The notes: generated from the sequence alone by a model not told the origin. Shown: positions 20,681-33,802, counted from the stretch's first letter. The stretch is DNA of 64,000 nt from Ahaetulla prasina (GCF_028640845.1 NC_080546.1:52897409-52961408); one strand, 5' to 3'. Numbers and translations: made by a program.

Positions 20681-21088
20681 TATACCGTATATACTCGAGT
20701 ATAAGCCGAGTTTTTCAGCACGTTTTTTGTGCTGAAAAACATCCCCTCGGCTTATACTCGGGTCTATACGGCTTATACTCGAGTTTTGTTTTTTTTTAAG
20801 CCCCTCGGCTTATACTCGAGTATATACGGCTTATACTCGAGTTTTTTTTTTTCTTTTTTTCACATTTTACCGGACGGCGCGGGGAAGCCCTGCCGGTGCA
20901 GTGAGAGGGCGGGGCGGGGGAGCCGCCAGCCTTCTCAGCTGAGGGAGGGAGGGTTTCCCCAACCGGTAGGTGCCTCATTTCCCACCCTCGGCTTATACTC
21001 GAGTCCCCAGTTTACCCCAGTTTTTGGGGTAAAATTGGGGACCTCGGCTTATACTCGGATCGGCTTATATTCGAGTATATACGGTATA
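20681..21088. mobile_element. CTCGAG-rich palindromic element
   Basis: A 408-bp element with about 28-bp terminal inverted repeats (start TATACCGTATATACTCGAGT; the end is its reverse complement with one mismatch). Inside, the unit CGGCTTATACTCGAG recurs at least six times, and a CAGCACGTTTTTTGTGCTG hairpin sits near 20717. It is embedded at TA-rich DNA, so a TA-target DNA transposon is plausible. A 131-codon frame in it is a by-product of the repeats. Confidence 0.75.
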
Positions 21089-24000
21089 TTTAATTTTCAT
21101 CCTCTAACAATTTTCAGAGAATAAAGTACATTTTACATTATGATAATGGACAGGCTCCAGGAAACCATGTGAGGGAGATGGAAAGATATTTGTGTGTGAT
21201 CATTACAGTCAGTGGCAAATTCAGGTGGAACAGAATTGACCTTCTGAGAGTTTTTTTTTTTAAAGCAAAACAGTCTGATCAATTGTTAGCTTTCCTCCCA
21301 GTAATATATCCCAAAAGCAACATAGTTCCATGTAACATTTTCTTTAGTCTTAAGAATGGTTGCTAAGGACAAAAGTTGAGTGAGATGGATGGAAGTAAAT
21401 GAAATAAGATTTAATATAGATAAACATAAAGCAGCACAACCTAGGAAAAATAGTCATCATTGATACAGAAATGGGACACTGTTTAGAAAACAGTGATATA
21501 GGGAAGCCCTGGAAGGCCTGTGAATAATTAATTGTTGCCAACTTGAACAGTAGCCTGATTCCAGAGTAGGTTTGATTTTTGTGCATTTGTCTAAGAAAGG
21601 ATAGAACAGATATACTTGAATAATACTGCTGTAGTATCAAGAGAAATAGAATTGTAAGAATTATGTTTTGCCACAGAAGGTTCTCCATGTGTGTGTGTAT
21701 GATTTATTAATTCACAATTGCTGTTGCGTGCCTAGTAGTTTGCAGAATGCTGTAAATGATCCTGCTTATTCAATACATTCAAGAAACTAGATATTTCTCA
21801 ATAAAATGGTACAAATTGCATCTGAGAACTGACATCTAGAGTAACATCAGCTCTAAGGCATTTTCTTCTCTTGCATTTTTATATAGTTAAACATGTGTCT
21901 GCACACACATTCATAACATGTAATGAGGAAACACTAACTCCGAATCAAAATATTTATAGTATCTCCACTAGCATTCATCAGACCTGATTATTTTTATATC
22001 TATATATAAAAGTTAATCAGAAGTCTAGACATGTATTTTCCGTATCTTGTGCGATGATGATAATATACCGATGATCACTTTTAGTCTGGTACGAAGATTT
22101 ATTTTTTTTGTAATTTATAAATTAAAGGTTAGGACTGGCATGAAATATTGCTCTTAAGCCACTATTCTCTATTGGCTGCCTAAAGCATTCCTTACAAAAA
22201 GGAAAATAATGGATACAGATCGATTTCCCCACTTGATTGATGCATGTTTTCCTTTAGAGGGCTAGATCAACTTTGTCCAATCCAATATTTTTCAGATATA
22301 TTGGATTCCAGCTTTATTGATTTTCAGCATATCCAGAAAGCAAGAGTTTGGGAGAGCTATGTTGCTCTTTGTTTAGACATCCCCAGTTAGCTCGCATTCT
22401 GGTAACTGAGTTCCAGCCTCTTGTTCATAGTGTCTATCTGGGCCTATTGTTTAAAATATATTTCCCCCTCTTCTCCTCTTAAGTTCCCATAGCGGCTGCT
22501 AAGAAAGTTTCAAGGATGCTCTTGTTTCCTCTTTATAGCTTGCAAGAGACTTTTAAATGCAGAAGAAACTCAGATTTGCAAGTTTTCCTCATTGTAATTA
22601 CTGAAGGATATTTTTTTCCAAGCAACTCAAAAAAACATACATAGAAACGAGGAGGGAGAAGCTAGAAATGTATTTTCTTTTTTGTTGTATAATGAGGGGT
22701 GAGAGGAAGTATCAGCAGTAGCTCAGAAGGCAGAATATCACTTGGATTGTACTTTTTTTTAGTGCTGTTCATTGCAATAAGAGGCGAATGCTGAATAGCT
22801 CTTAAGTGCTGCACAGTCTTGGAATTTTGAAGCTATAAAAAAAGTTTCGCTTTGAGCTACTTTGGAGTAATAGCTACTTTGGAATGGTCCCAGTGATTGT
22901 GTAGAAGTGCCCAAAATCAGCTAAGGAATAATCCTATTTCTAAGCTGATGGGACCTCCTGTAGAAGTTTTTTAGTTGAGCTATATATAGCTGACTGGACA
23001 TTGAGTCATAGTAACTGGACTTTTCTTGTTGATTTGAAATGTTTTGGTGCTTATCTAAGTAGCTTCTTCAGTCTGGGCAAGCAGGTTAGGAGGACCCTAT
23101 AGAGTAGATTGATTAGGTGAGAAGAGCGGGGTTGTTGGGATATAGATGTTCCAACTGCTAAACTCCTTTACGCCCAGATCATTAAGAGTGGCCTCCTTGG
23201 TGAAGTGGTCTTGATCTTCTACTTCTGCCTTTCTTCACTTTTAGCATTCTTTATGTGGAAGACAACAAACACATTTAAAATTAGGACATAGTAATTATAT
23301 CTCAGCATTATAGTGTTGTTCTAAGTATCTGATGTCTCTGACAAATGTAAGAAGTAGCCAGTAAGTCTGTCCTGCACCACAGGTATTCTAAAGAGAAAAA
23401 AATTGGAGGGGTGCAGGACTCAAAAAAGATGAGGATGACCTGGAACTAGAGCAAAATATTTCTCAGTTTTTCGGAGATGCTTCATATATCAGAGGATATA
23501 TAAGCAGACTGCTGATAATGGAACTAGTTTTTTTAAAAGCTCTCATAATCCTAATTAAATAATTAAAATCTATAATAACACAAATTGAAACATGTCAAAA
23601 AATCTTAAGACCACTACATTTTCATTATTAATAAAATACAATGGCAACTCTTTTCTTTGTTAATTATGGTCACTTGATTATAAGTAAGTAAACTTATAAA
23701 TTAAATTCATTTACTTTTTGTATAGAAGTCATCAGGGCTAGTTAATTTATAGTTGTCAACCTCAAATCTCAGTTTAATAAAGTCAGAAGAAAGAGGGATT
23801 TTATCCCACGCCTGCTTATTTTCTGTGAAAGCAAAAATCAGACTTTCAAGAAAATGTTCTAATTGAAGAGGTTTTATGCCTTATTGTAGGTCTCCTGCTC
23901 TGTGTAAAAAGTACCTAGAGCCATCTTCAAATACAATTGTAGACTTATAAATTGTAATCACTATAATGCTGAAATTAAGGGCAAATATAGTTTGCATTCA

Positions 24001-25238
24001 GTCAGAAAATGCTGTTTTGTGATTCAGTTCAATTATTCTGCATGTAATCTTTGGGAATATACATACCTTACATAATGCTCCTTTTACATAGAGTCAAAAG
24101 AGATACAGTTAAAAATAATAGAATTGATTATCTGATACATTTACAGCAAAGATATTTCAAAACTTGAACAAAAATAATGGAAATTATTATTACAAACCAT
24201 GATACTGTAGTACCAATGCTTTAGACCTCCTTAGTATAATCCTAAAATGCCATGAGATTTATTTTCTTCCATTCAATTGTTAGAATTAAGTAGGCACATT
24301 TCAGTGAATTAATTTTTATGTAAACCTGGAAACTGCATAAATGTCCAGAGCTTATGAACAATATGAAAAGGAAAGGTTGCTGGGCAGCGACCTCATTAAT
24401 TAACTTTTGGCATGGCTACCATTTCATATATTAGGATTTCCATCAATCCAGTCTGACTGACTGTTCTGGAATTCCAACCAGGTATGAACTGCATTAGTGA
24501 GATTTAGATGATACAGACACTATTTTGTCTTGAAGGATCTTGTTAGTGAATAAACCTGTCATAGACTTCCCACAATCTTTCAACCATGACATTATATTTT
24601 TAGCCACATGCAGTATCATATTTGTAATGCTCATGTTGGTTGTTTAAGTTTATGTCCTCCTGCATCTCCATAAGAGATGACATTCTATTTTCTTACCATG
24701 AATATTATCTCACTTATTTCTCAGCTACAAGGCTTTGTTAAGGTTTTTCCTCTGTTCTTATGACTCTCTGTTAGGATAAGTAGGATTTCAACCTAATAAT
24801 AAAAGTAAGGAGTAGTAAGTCTGCTACTTGACTGCTCGTTTCAGTCCTGTTGCACTACTACTAAAAAAAAGAATCGTGCCCCATAACAGACAATAATTAA
24901 TAATCAACAAAAAATGCAGTAGTGGCATCATAACATGTACCATTAATGTTTTTTTAAATAAAATCCAGCTTTCTGGATGATTACAATAACCCTGAGCATG
25001 CAGCTATGTGACTATAGATGGACCATCACCAAAACGACATCAATTGAAGGCCAATCCAGTTCTGTAGCTTAGGTTGGGACAATTGAAATTCTTATTTCAT
25101 TATTTCTGCCATATCTTATTTTTTCACTGCCCTTATCTGTGATGTATGAAGCATTGTGCTATTATGCTGGTACAAGATCTATTATGACATTACATCTATG
25201 CAGTTTCAATCCCTTCTAGGATGCTTTCCAGATGAAGC
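21089..25238. other. Gene-free AT-rich region
   Basis: About 4.1 kb with no exon, promoter or repeat I can identify. The largest open frame (21350-21688, minus) has no family motif. Confidence 0.5.
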
Positions 25239-25861
25239 TGTTGTGACCCAGGCCCAAGTCGGTAGTAGTAGATCCACTCAGTTCAAAAACAAACAGACTT
25301 TATTAGAACAGCTGAGAATTAACTCATTCTCAGTGTAGTCCAAACTAAATTAAAACAAATTCTTCATAACACAAGTCTTCAGTCTTATCACCAACCTTGG
25401 TCTAATTAGGCAAACTGCCAAAGACTTTTTTTGGCAAAAGTTCAAAAGCAGAAGACAAGAAATAAATGCAGCAAGACAAGGAGTAAGTCTATCAACATTG
25501 TTTTCCGGCAAAGAGCCCAAACACCATTGCTGGTCTTTTAAGCCTTATGGGAGGGGCCAATCATCTCTTGGCCCTACTCCCGAGTCGTCTTCTTTGCTTT
25601 AGCTGCTCTTGCCTTCTGGCAGCTCTTCTCATGCATGCATTAGGAACAGCCTCCTCCTGTTCCTCTGCCTCACTACTGTCAGCCTCTGGAGGCTCCAGAG
25701 TCCGCACATCACTCCCAGATGGCCCTGGTCCCATCTCTGCTTCCAACGCAGAGCCCTCATCCAGGCCTTCCCCAGCCTCTAGGACTGGCCCATGTTCTTC
25801 TTCAGCCTCATCACTGTCTGAGTCCACCACCAACTCCACAGGCTGCTGGCAGACCACAACA
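25239..25861 (-). mobile_element. Solo LTR (TGTTGTG...ACAACA family), copy 1
   Basis: A 623-bp element with TGTTGTG...ACAACA ends. In minus orientation it has a CTTAAAAG TATA-like box and an AATAAA near the 3' end, as expected of an LTR. There is no internal retroviral sequence on either side, so it is a solo LTR. Flanks GAAGC and CTAGC give no clean duplication. Same ends and nearly the same length as 34437-35053. Whether the parent was a retrovirus or a Gypsy element cannot be told from the LTR. Confidence 0.75.
25561..25857 (-). CDS. Acidic/basic open frame inside the solo LTR
   Basis: A 98-codon frame starting a few bases inside the LTR end. It is very acidic (VVDSDSDEAEEEHGP, then DSSEAEEQEEAVP), with a basic end (RRAARRQEQLKQRRR). 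No domain is recognised. A matching arrangement exists in the second LTR at 34437. It could be the tail of a protein read through from the parent element's internal region, or chance low-complexity coding. Function unknown. Confidence 0.4.
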   Translation of the reverse strand: MVCQQPVELVVDSDSDEAEEEHGPVLEAGEGLDEGSALEAEMGPGPSGSDVRTLEPPEADSSEAEEQEEAVPNACMRRAARRQEQLKQRRRLGSRAKR

Positions 25862-27265
25862 CTAGCCTGATACTTGTGTGAGATGAATTTCTGTTTATCT
25901 GTTGATCATAAACAGAAGTTTGCAAATATAAGCTATTTTTATTATATTCCTGCCCCAGTGCGATTATACGGATGGAGAAGAAAATGTTGCTTCAAGGAAG
26001 TAAATTTACTTCAGGAATGTATGCTGTTGTATCCTTGAAGTATTAGGGTTAGGGTTAGGGTTCTTACTGGACACGATATGTCTGCCTTGCCTCCTATTAG
26101 AGATTTACCATTTTGAGGAGACAGAAGACCAATAAGTCTTCTATAAGTCCTGTGTATAAACTAACAAACCTATTTATTTGCACCTATTTATTTGCAGATA
26201 GTATTTTTCTGTCGAAACAATAGTTTTTGCCATCTTAGGAAAAGAGGAGTTGTTATTGCTATTTTTGGACTAGACTGCAACTCCTATTAAGCCTTTTATC
26301 AGTTAACAAGAAAAACTAGACTGAATTTATTTATGACTCATCTTTTTTTTTATCTTTAGAGCACTTGGAGCAATCCTCTGAAAACTTTTGATATTTATTT
26401 TTCAAGCACCAAGAAGAAGATCTGGTCTGTACCTTTACAGAGCATGTGCCAGTGGAAAGCCAACCCTGTAAGAAGTGACCATCTTGCAAAAAAACCCCAT
26501 TCATCCTGCAATCTTAAGCAAGCGGGACATTCTTCCTCCCCATTCAGAAGAAAGCTGCTCTCTTGTGAATGCAACTAATGAGGGCTGTTATTCCGAAAAG
26601 GAAGAGATTACGTTTCCTATAGATAGGCAGTATGTATCAGTTTACTTTTTCAATCACAGGCTTTGGAATTTATACAAGTTGATGCCTAGCACTTTTATTT
26701 CACTTTAAATTCTATTACAACAATAACAAGGTTGTGTTTATAAAATGGGTTCCTTTCCCCCCTACGGGTTATCTCTAAGCATGTGCATTATCATGCGTTC
26801 CAGTTCATTCAATTTCAAGGAAGTGCTTTCTTTCCTTTGATAAGTTTTCTTGCAATGCAGACATTTTCAAACAAAAGTTAATTAAATATTTTCCACCCAA
26901 ATTAGCAGTCATGAAAAATAATTCTTTGCTAAAGCAAGGTGTAGATAGATACTATAGGGCTCCAAAAAGCAAAACAGTATAATTTTGAAGAACCCAGAAT
27001 GCTTTAAAAATATCATTGTTTTGAACATAACAGTCACACTATGATAGCATTCAAGAATATAAAGCAAAGATAACAGCATTTCATGTTTGCCTTTAGAGCG
27101 ACATAAAAAAAATAAGTTGTAATTTTTTGTAGCATTCATTATAGAACAATAAGAACAACAAGATAATTTTGCTTTTTCTTATTTGAGGTATATTATATTC
27201 AATAATACATGTATCACATTTTTAACCCTCCTTCTTTAAAGGTGATTTAAGTTAATGTCGTATAT
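25862..27265. other. Non-coding, with a short telomeric run
   Basis: No gene is recognised. It contains three TTAGGG units at 26043-26060. Small open frames are without motifs. Confidence 0.5.
26043..26062 (+). repeat. Short interstitial telomeric repeat
   Basis: Three perfect TTAGGG units plus TT, isolated in AT-rich DNA. Confidence 0.9.
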
Positions 27266-27365
27266 CAGGGCTGTCAAGCTCCCAGCCTGCGGGCTGGATG
27301 TGTCACGTGATGGCCATGCCCATTCCCAGGGATGCTGCCGTGACAATATGAGTTTGACACCCCTG
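27266..27365. mobile_element. hAT-type MITE, shorter copy
   Basis: CAGGGCTGTCAAGCTC to GAGTTTGACACCCCTG, 100 bp, flanked by TCGTATAT and TCCTATAT (7/8). Same family as 8358, with an internal deletion. Confidence 0.82.
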
Positions 27366-29710
27366 TCCTATATGATTTTTTAATAGCATTTTTAATAGGA
27401 TTGATTGGATTGATCAAAATATAGGAATTTTATTTCCAATTCCATAGCATTGGAACTTGTAAGTCAGATCATTGATCCAAATAACATTGTATTGATTATC
27501 GCAGCCTTCCCTAATTTGCTGCCCCAGAGGCAGGACAGGTAGGTTTGTAGGACAGGTCAAATCAGTCAAGATGGTATCATCATCACTATCAGCATCAGCA
27601 TCATCCAACCGTCTGATTCCAGAATGATTCTAAGTGGCCCACAGTTGAAACCCATAAAAATAATAAAGAGAAAATCAAGTGTTCAGACAGCCTTATCCCA
27701 TATAACAAAAAACAAACAAACAAACAAACCATCTAGCACCATATCCCAAGGCCAAAGAAAGAAGGCAATTTTTAAAAAGACTTCTGGAATATCAGGAGAG
27801 GAACTGCATAGATCTGTACCTACAGTTATATATGACTGAAGCCCATCTCTTTTTTATGTGCAGAGCTTTGATTGTACAGTTGCATCTGTGCCATCTTGGT
27901 GTTTTTTGACCTCTTGTGGATGCCTCTTTCCAAATACCTTAAGACAATTTGTCCTTGAATGTGCCATATTAATTGAAAAATGTGGCATGTAACATATTCG
28001 GAGAGAATCGTATTAACAAAAAATGTCCTCACTAATTAACACATATTTAGCAGAGATCTTTTTCAGCTGTGTGACTAACCATAACTTAAAGAAAGATTAA
28101 TTAAATATTAAACAGTTGTGTGGTAGTTTTCCAAACATATGATCCCTATAAAAAGTTAAAATTTGAATCTCCTCATTCATTACAACTTAACCATTGTGTG
28201 TAACTAAATCATAATATATAAAGGTAAAAAAAAGATCAAAGACTTTCTTAACTGAAAAGTCATCACAGTTCAGATGTCAATGAACTCTTCCAAGGTAACC
28301 CAGTTAAATTATTAGATATGAAGCAGAAACAGCTTTGCATAAATTAATAAAACATGTGGTGTGTCTCTAAAGTAAGAAAAGAAGTAAATATAATAACCAT
28401 TCCAGAAAGGAATATTCTATTTGTGTAACTAAATTTGGTTTGTTTCAATTCCTAGATTCTTCATTTCCTATAAGTTTGCTAAATGTACTGTCTTTCTTGA
28501 AAATTGTAGCTTTTTCTATACTCAGAAACTGAAAATTTGAGGATATGATGTGTGAGAAATGTAACGCCTGGAAACTAAACTTGCCATGTTTGTCAGATAT
28601 ATCATGGACGGATAATCCTTGTAGTCAATTTTAAAGTTCTCCATTACCTCAGCTTAGCACCAGCATCTTTTCTGCTTACTGTCAATATGTTCATAAACTG
28701 GCTTTAGACCTTCCTTTACTCTTTTTAAAGGCAAATATTTTATAAAGCATTTAAAAGTCAAATGACATGTTGCAGAAATTGCTAATGGGATAGTGTTCCT
28801 CCCACCCCCAATAAACAAGGGGAAATTTGTGAGAACAAGAGGCCTTATTTTCATCAAACGTGTCAGGGAAGTAGGTTTTTTTGACACTACTTTTTTCCCA
28901 TTTTTTTTCCTTAACATTAACTCTAGAAACAGGGGTGGTCTCAATTCATGCCATTGAACCAATCGCTCTACTGGAACACAGATTACAAAAGGTAATTGTG
29001 TACAGTTTTCAAATCCCATTCATCGCCAATGTTTCTTTTCTGTAAGAAATGACTTTTTAATATAACAGGAGTGATTCCTCACAGCTCTGGTAGGATAATA
29101 ATGAAATAAGAGGCTTCTTATTCTGCACCTGAAAGCATAAATTTCCCAGTGACCCATCCACCCACTGGCACTTGACTTCAGATCTGGCAGGTACAACAGC
29201 AGGAGATTAATTAAAGCAAGATCCTCTTTTCATATAAATGGCCCCAGTGTAATGCCCAGCTGTGCTTTCTAATGACTTAATATTGCTCCTTTCGTAGCAG
29301 CAGCTGTGGAGTCATATGATGAGAGTTTGGGTAGGAAAGAAAAGGAAACCTATTTCTAAAAAGGAGTTGCAGTGAAGTGGAGTGAAGAATGCGAATAGTA
29401 TCAACATTTTAGAAAACTCAGACTCCTTCCACAAATCTTAAACTGACAACCAGTAGGCCATTTCATTTTGAAAGACAGTGACAGCCATCAGATCACCCCA
29501 AATTGGGGCATGTAATTTCTCTGCATTTCACTTAATCCAGGAAAAGTCATGCCAAATCTATGTGGATACAATTATCCTTTTGTACGGTTGTATTGAAGTA
29601 AATCAAGATTAGTTAAGCCAAATCTAACCTAACTTTCAGGATGCATTCAGGAAATGAACTAATAAACTATGAATTATTCCATGCAATTTCTGTTGGTTAA
29701 TCATCTGCGC
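27366..29710. other. Non-coding, no gene recognised
   Basis: AT-rich. A 121-codon open frame at 28654-29019 (minus) has no motif or splice context. 29180-29320 is less AT-biased and may be a conserved non-coding element (speculative). Confidence 0.45.
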
Positions 29711-29844
29711 CATGGGTGTCAAACTCACACCGTCATGTTGCCGTCATGTGATGTTTCACAATATTTTTTCCCTTTGGGGAGTTGGGGTGGGTGTGTCCTG
29801 CATGTGACACATCCAGCCCGCAGGCCACCAGTTTCATACCCTTG
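29711..29844. mobile_element. hAT-type MITE, diverged copy
   Basis: CATGGGTGTCAAACTC to AGTTTCATACCCTTG, same family as 8358. Flanks ATCTGCGC and ATCTACTG match 5/8, so it is old. Confidence 0.72.
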
Positions 29845-30010
29845 ATCTACTGTATAGTGGGAATACAATACACAACTTTCTACATAAACCAATCTCCCAA
29901 TGAGGCAAGAACAGGCCCACTATGTCTTTCAAACTGATATACCATAATTACAACATAAATAAAAATAATAGGTGAAATCCAGATTGACTTCTGCTTATAG
30001 TAAACTCAAG

Positions 30011-30190
30011 CCAGTTTAGTGTAGGGGTAAGGCATCAGGATAGAAAAAGGGAGACACAAAGCCAGCTGAGTGGCCTTGGGCCAGTTTGTCTTTGTCAGTC
30101 CTGGGAACAATCAATGGCAAACCACTTCTGAAGTCTTGCCAGTAAAGTTTTGCCAGGCATTTACCAGGAGTTAACAGTGACTCAAAGGCA
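30011..30190 (+). repeat. tRNA-derived SINE, B box lost
   Basis: Starts with the A-box-like TTTAGTGTAGGGGTAAGGCA and continues AGCCAGCTGAGTGGCCTTGG and a SINE body. The segment that normally holds the B box is missing. Same family as 50281-50433. Confidence 0.7.
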
Positions 30191-30360
30191 TAAAAACATA
30201 GTAAGTTTACTGGATTTGCAGGATATTAATATATCTAATATATTAGCACTATGTAGTACTTCATAGCTGAATGAGAAAAAGTGGTTTTGGATAATGCAGG
30301 AGTGCTCCTTTAGTGCCTTTGGGTGACTTAAAGCAAATATAGTTTTTGCCAAGATCACAT

Positions 30361-31310
30361 TTTTTTATTTTTTTATTTGTCATAACAGCATACATAAGCA
30401 TAAGCATGAAGCAACTATATAACATATAAGCATTTATATAAGCATGTAATAACTATATAAATTGGATATAATGAAAGGAAACAGTAGGATAGAAACGGTA
30501 GGCATTGTGCTCTTATGCACGCCCCTTATAGACCTCTTAGGAATGGGGTGAGGTCAATAGTAGACAGTTTTTGGTTAAAGGTTTGGGGATTTTGAGTAGA
30601 GACCACAGAGTCAGATAGTGGGTTCCAAGTATTAATAACTCTGTTACTGAAGTCATATTTTCTGCAATCAAGATTGAAGCGGTTAACATTAAGTTTAAAT
30701 CTATTGTTTGCTCTTGTATTGTTGTGATTGAAGCTGAAGTAATCTTCAACAGGAAGGACATTGCAATAGATGATTCTATGAGTTAAACATAGGTCCTGTC
30801 GAAGGCGGCGGAGTTCTAAGTTTTCTAAACCCAAGATTTCAAGTCTGGTGGCATAAGGTATTTTGTTGTATTCAGAGGAGTGGAGAACTCTTCTTGTAAA
30901 ATATTTCTGGACACGTTCAATTGTATTGATGTCTGAAATGTGGTATGGGTTCCAGACAGGCGAGCTGTATTCAGGAATTGGTCTAGCAAATGTTTTGTAA
31001 GCGTTGGTTAGTATTGTAGTGTTTCTGGAGAAGAAGGTATGTAAGATTAGGTGTACAACTTTAATGCCTTTTTTGCGATGTAGTTGCAGTGGGCTTTGGC
31101 ACTTAGATCATTGGATATGAAGACTCCAAGGTCTTTGACGGGGGGGTCATCTTTAAGATAATGTCCGTCGAGTTTGTATTTAGTGTTTAGATTCTTTTTT
31201 CCAATGTGTAAGAAAGAGCATTTACTGGTTGAGATTTGGAGTTGCCAGGTTTTAGACCATTCTGACCCAAGGTCTTTTTGAAGGGTAGCTATATTGTTGG
31301 TAGTGTTAAA
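30361..31310 (-). mobile_element. CR1/L3-like LINE, 5'-truncated
   Basis: The 3' end of a non-LTR element on the minus strand, with an A-rich tail at 30361-30382. The reverse transcriptase C-terminus is recognisable: PVWNPYHISDI, then RRVLHSSEYNKIPYA, then ENLELRRLRQDL and FNLDCRKYDFSNRVINTWN. This C-terminal layout is shared by CR1/L3-type LINEs common in snakes. The catalytic part is absent. Confidence 0.75.
30526..30834 (-). pseudogene. CR1/L3-like reverse transcriptase C-terminal remnant
   Basis: The last 102 residues of the LINE protein remain open (GLENLELRRLRQDLCLTHRI to TPFLRGL). Upstream residues are in the same or neighbouring frames but interrupted. No enzymatic motif remains. Confidence 0.75.
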
Positions 31311-33337
31311 TAGTTAACATTGCCCTGCAGTTGTTGAAGGTAGCAATCTGGAATTGCCAGGTACCTGGGAGACTACTGAATTAAATGCTAAACATAAACA
31401 ACTAATAGGTTGTAAGGGAGCTTGTTGGTAGTTTATCTCTTAAAAGGCAACTCCAGGCAAGAAACCTGGGAAAAATATTTAATACTCTCTAAGAGATTCC
31501 ACATTTCTGAATAAATGGAAGGTGAAGATTTCTCTTCCCACGTCCCCAAAACAAATCATCTTGTAGCAGGAAGAACACCCTCTTCTGAATGGTTTAACCA
31601 GTTGTACTCACCTTTGGAAGTTACTCAATTGATTCTTGGAGAGTAATGGATTTTTTTTTCTATGTTGCGTTCTCTTCTTCCTAAAGCCTTTCTTTCCGCA
31701 ATCTGGCACCCTCCAGCTATATTGGAATAGGAAGGTTGCTTTGGGCATATTCATTCAGCAACGCCTTTAGTCATCCAACAACCAGACAGCACTGCTCTAA
31801 TGTTTAAGAGCAATTAATATCCACTCGTTTGGCTGTTTATCACCTTACTGGAGGTATTTGTTTACTCTTTTAAAATTATATCATATTATTGACTTTATAA
31901 ATAATTTAGAGGGTGTCTCATATTGGAAAGGTCAAGCAGACAATAAATAAAAGATTGCTCAAATCACAGAATCTTCTTTCTCCTCTGCTGAGAAAGCTGC
32001 TTTCTAAAAACAGTGAAGATTTTCAGAGAGTGAAAACCCAGCAGACTTGGGAGGGCAAGGAGAGACACGAAGCCTTCATCCTGAGGTTCCAATTACATTC
32101 CCATTATTTATACTCTTGCTATAATGTGGGGAAAGAGGATAAGATATTTTCATGTGCCTTATCCAGTCCTAAAGTAAACATGCATATAAGTCACAGCTAC
32201 TGAATGCTCTTGTGCCACTACCAATGCCTCATTCTATTAGAGCATCTTGATTGATAAGATGGACTTTGCCAGGCCTTTGCTTCCAGGTGTAGCAAGCTAG
32301 CTGGCTGGCAAAGAAAATACAGTACTGCCAATGCTTAAGGGCTATACAAGCTGTGACTCTGTTTGATTGAAATAGGTTGTATTTTTATCTCAACACCAAA
32401 TTACTAGATTTGGTGTTAAATCTGATTATCAAGAAAAATAACTGAATTTTCTGCTATATTTTAGCAATTTTTCCCCCAGAGATGCTGTCTGTAAAGCCTA
32501 CCTATACAAACTTAGTTAATTGGAAGCACAGATAATCTTGCTATATCTGTTATCTCAGCGCAAATTCATTTGCACCAATAGGTATGGTAAGAATGTGATA
32601 TATTGTATCATATAACAGCCAATCACTTCTCTACAAAACTTGATTCTAACTCTAGGTTTGTTCAGTTCAGCCATTCTTTTTCTTGTTCTTTTGATGTATT
32701 GCCTGAATTAATCTGGGCAAGATGCACTTTTTGAAATGCAAATGTAATACTATGTACTTCAGATAAGAGAAAAATAAAATGAAATACTTTATATCCTTTT
32801 ATAAATGCAAATAAATGCTAAGGGTTGGTACTTTCTGTCAGTTGGTTTTGAATAAACATTCTAATCTATTTTGTATATATTCTGAAGAAATGAAAGGCTT
32901 CTTATTACCACAAATTCATGAAAACATTAATGTTCATGTGAAAGAATGCAAAGCTTGCTAAAAACAATTTAGAATGTGGGAATGTTTTTAAACCATTCAC
33001 AAAACTGAGATAAATCAAGTGGACTTGTTCTGTGTTAACCAACACTGAAATCTGATAGTTGTGATATATTTTAAGTGGTTAAAGAAGACGGATTCCGAGT
33101 TGTCTCTTTTGAACAAGGGAAAAAATAGTTGAGTGGCTTATCCTTAAAAACTTATGTTGTATTTGAAGAGCACAAAGGCCGGAGATTTAAAAAATCTAAG
33201 CAGTTCTTCATATAAGCTGTTTGTTTCTTTCACTATAGTCAGAGATATTTCAAGCTGAATCATTCATCTTTTATCTCTATGCTTTAAAAAATTCTATTCA
33301 GGCTGCCATGGCATTCACAGACACCACAGTGCTTTTA
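31311..33337. other. Non-coding, nothing recognised
   Basis: AT-rich. A 96-codon frame at 31913-32203 has no family signal or splice context. Confidence 0.5.
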
Positions 33338-33595
33338 CAGGTAGTCCTCAACTTATGACCACAACTGAGGCCAACATTTCTGTTGCTTCCTTCCCATAGT
33401 TAAGTGAATCACTGCAGTTGTTCAGTTGGTAGCATGGTTGTTAAGTGAATGTGGCTTCCTTGTTGACTTTGTTTATCAGAAGATCACAAAAGGCAATCAC
33501 GTGACCCTGGCCATGGCAACAGTCAAAATATGAGTCCATTGCCAAGCATTTGAATTTTGATCACGTGATCATGGGAATGCTACAACAATTGTAAG
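33338..33595. mobile_element. Tc1/mariner-like MITE copy 2, left part
   Basis: Begins CAGGTAGTCCTCAACTTATG after a TA. It is interrupted at 33595 by the Mag-like Gypsy element and resumes at 38797, with GTAAG present on both sides of the insertion. Confidence 0.85.
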
Positions 33596-33783
33596 TGTTG
33601 TGTATGCTCCCATTGGTGGGAAATTTCAGCAGGAAAAGATTCAAATCCTATTGGTTGCCACCTGGCTTCAGGTGTGTATAAAAGAGGAGCATCCTGCCTG
33701 TATTTTTGCTGAAGTCTCACTCTAAATAAAAGAGCTGTTGTCACTGGTCTGGTCTAGGGTCTCCTCCTTTACCCAATTCAACA
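33596..33783 (+). repeat. Mag-like element 1, 5' LTR
   Basis: 188 bp, TGTTGTGTATG...CAATTCAACA, with TATA-like TGTATAAAAGAGG at about 33674 and AATAAA at 33725-33730. Confidence 0.95.
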
Positions 33784-33784
33784 T

Positions 33785-33802
33785 TGGCGACGAAGGTGGG
33801 AT
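33785..33802 (+). promoter_or_regulatory. Primer-binding site, tRNA-Ser type
   Basis: TGGCGACGAAGGTGGGAT, one base after the LTR, is complementary to the 3' end of vertebrate tRNA-Ser(GCT) with one mismatch (from my knowledge of that tRNA). Confidence 0.75.

Noticed and set aside
20729..21124. 131-codon open frame
   Set aside because: It lies inside the palindromic CTCGAG element and repeats its units (YSSIYG); no codon or domain signal.
28654..29019. 121-codon minus-strand frame, possible unknown gene
   Set aside because: No motif, no splice or promoter context, ordinary length for AT-rich background.
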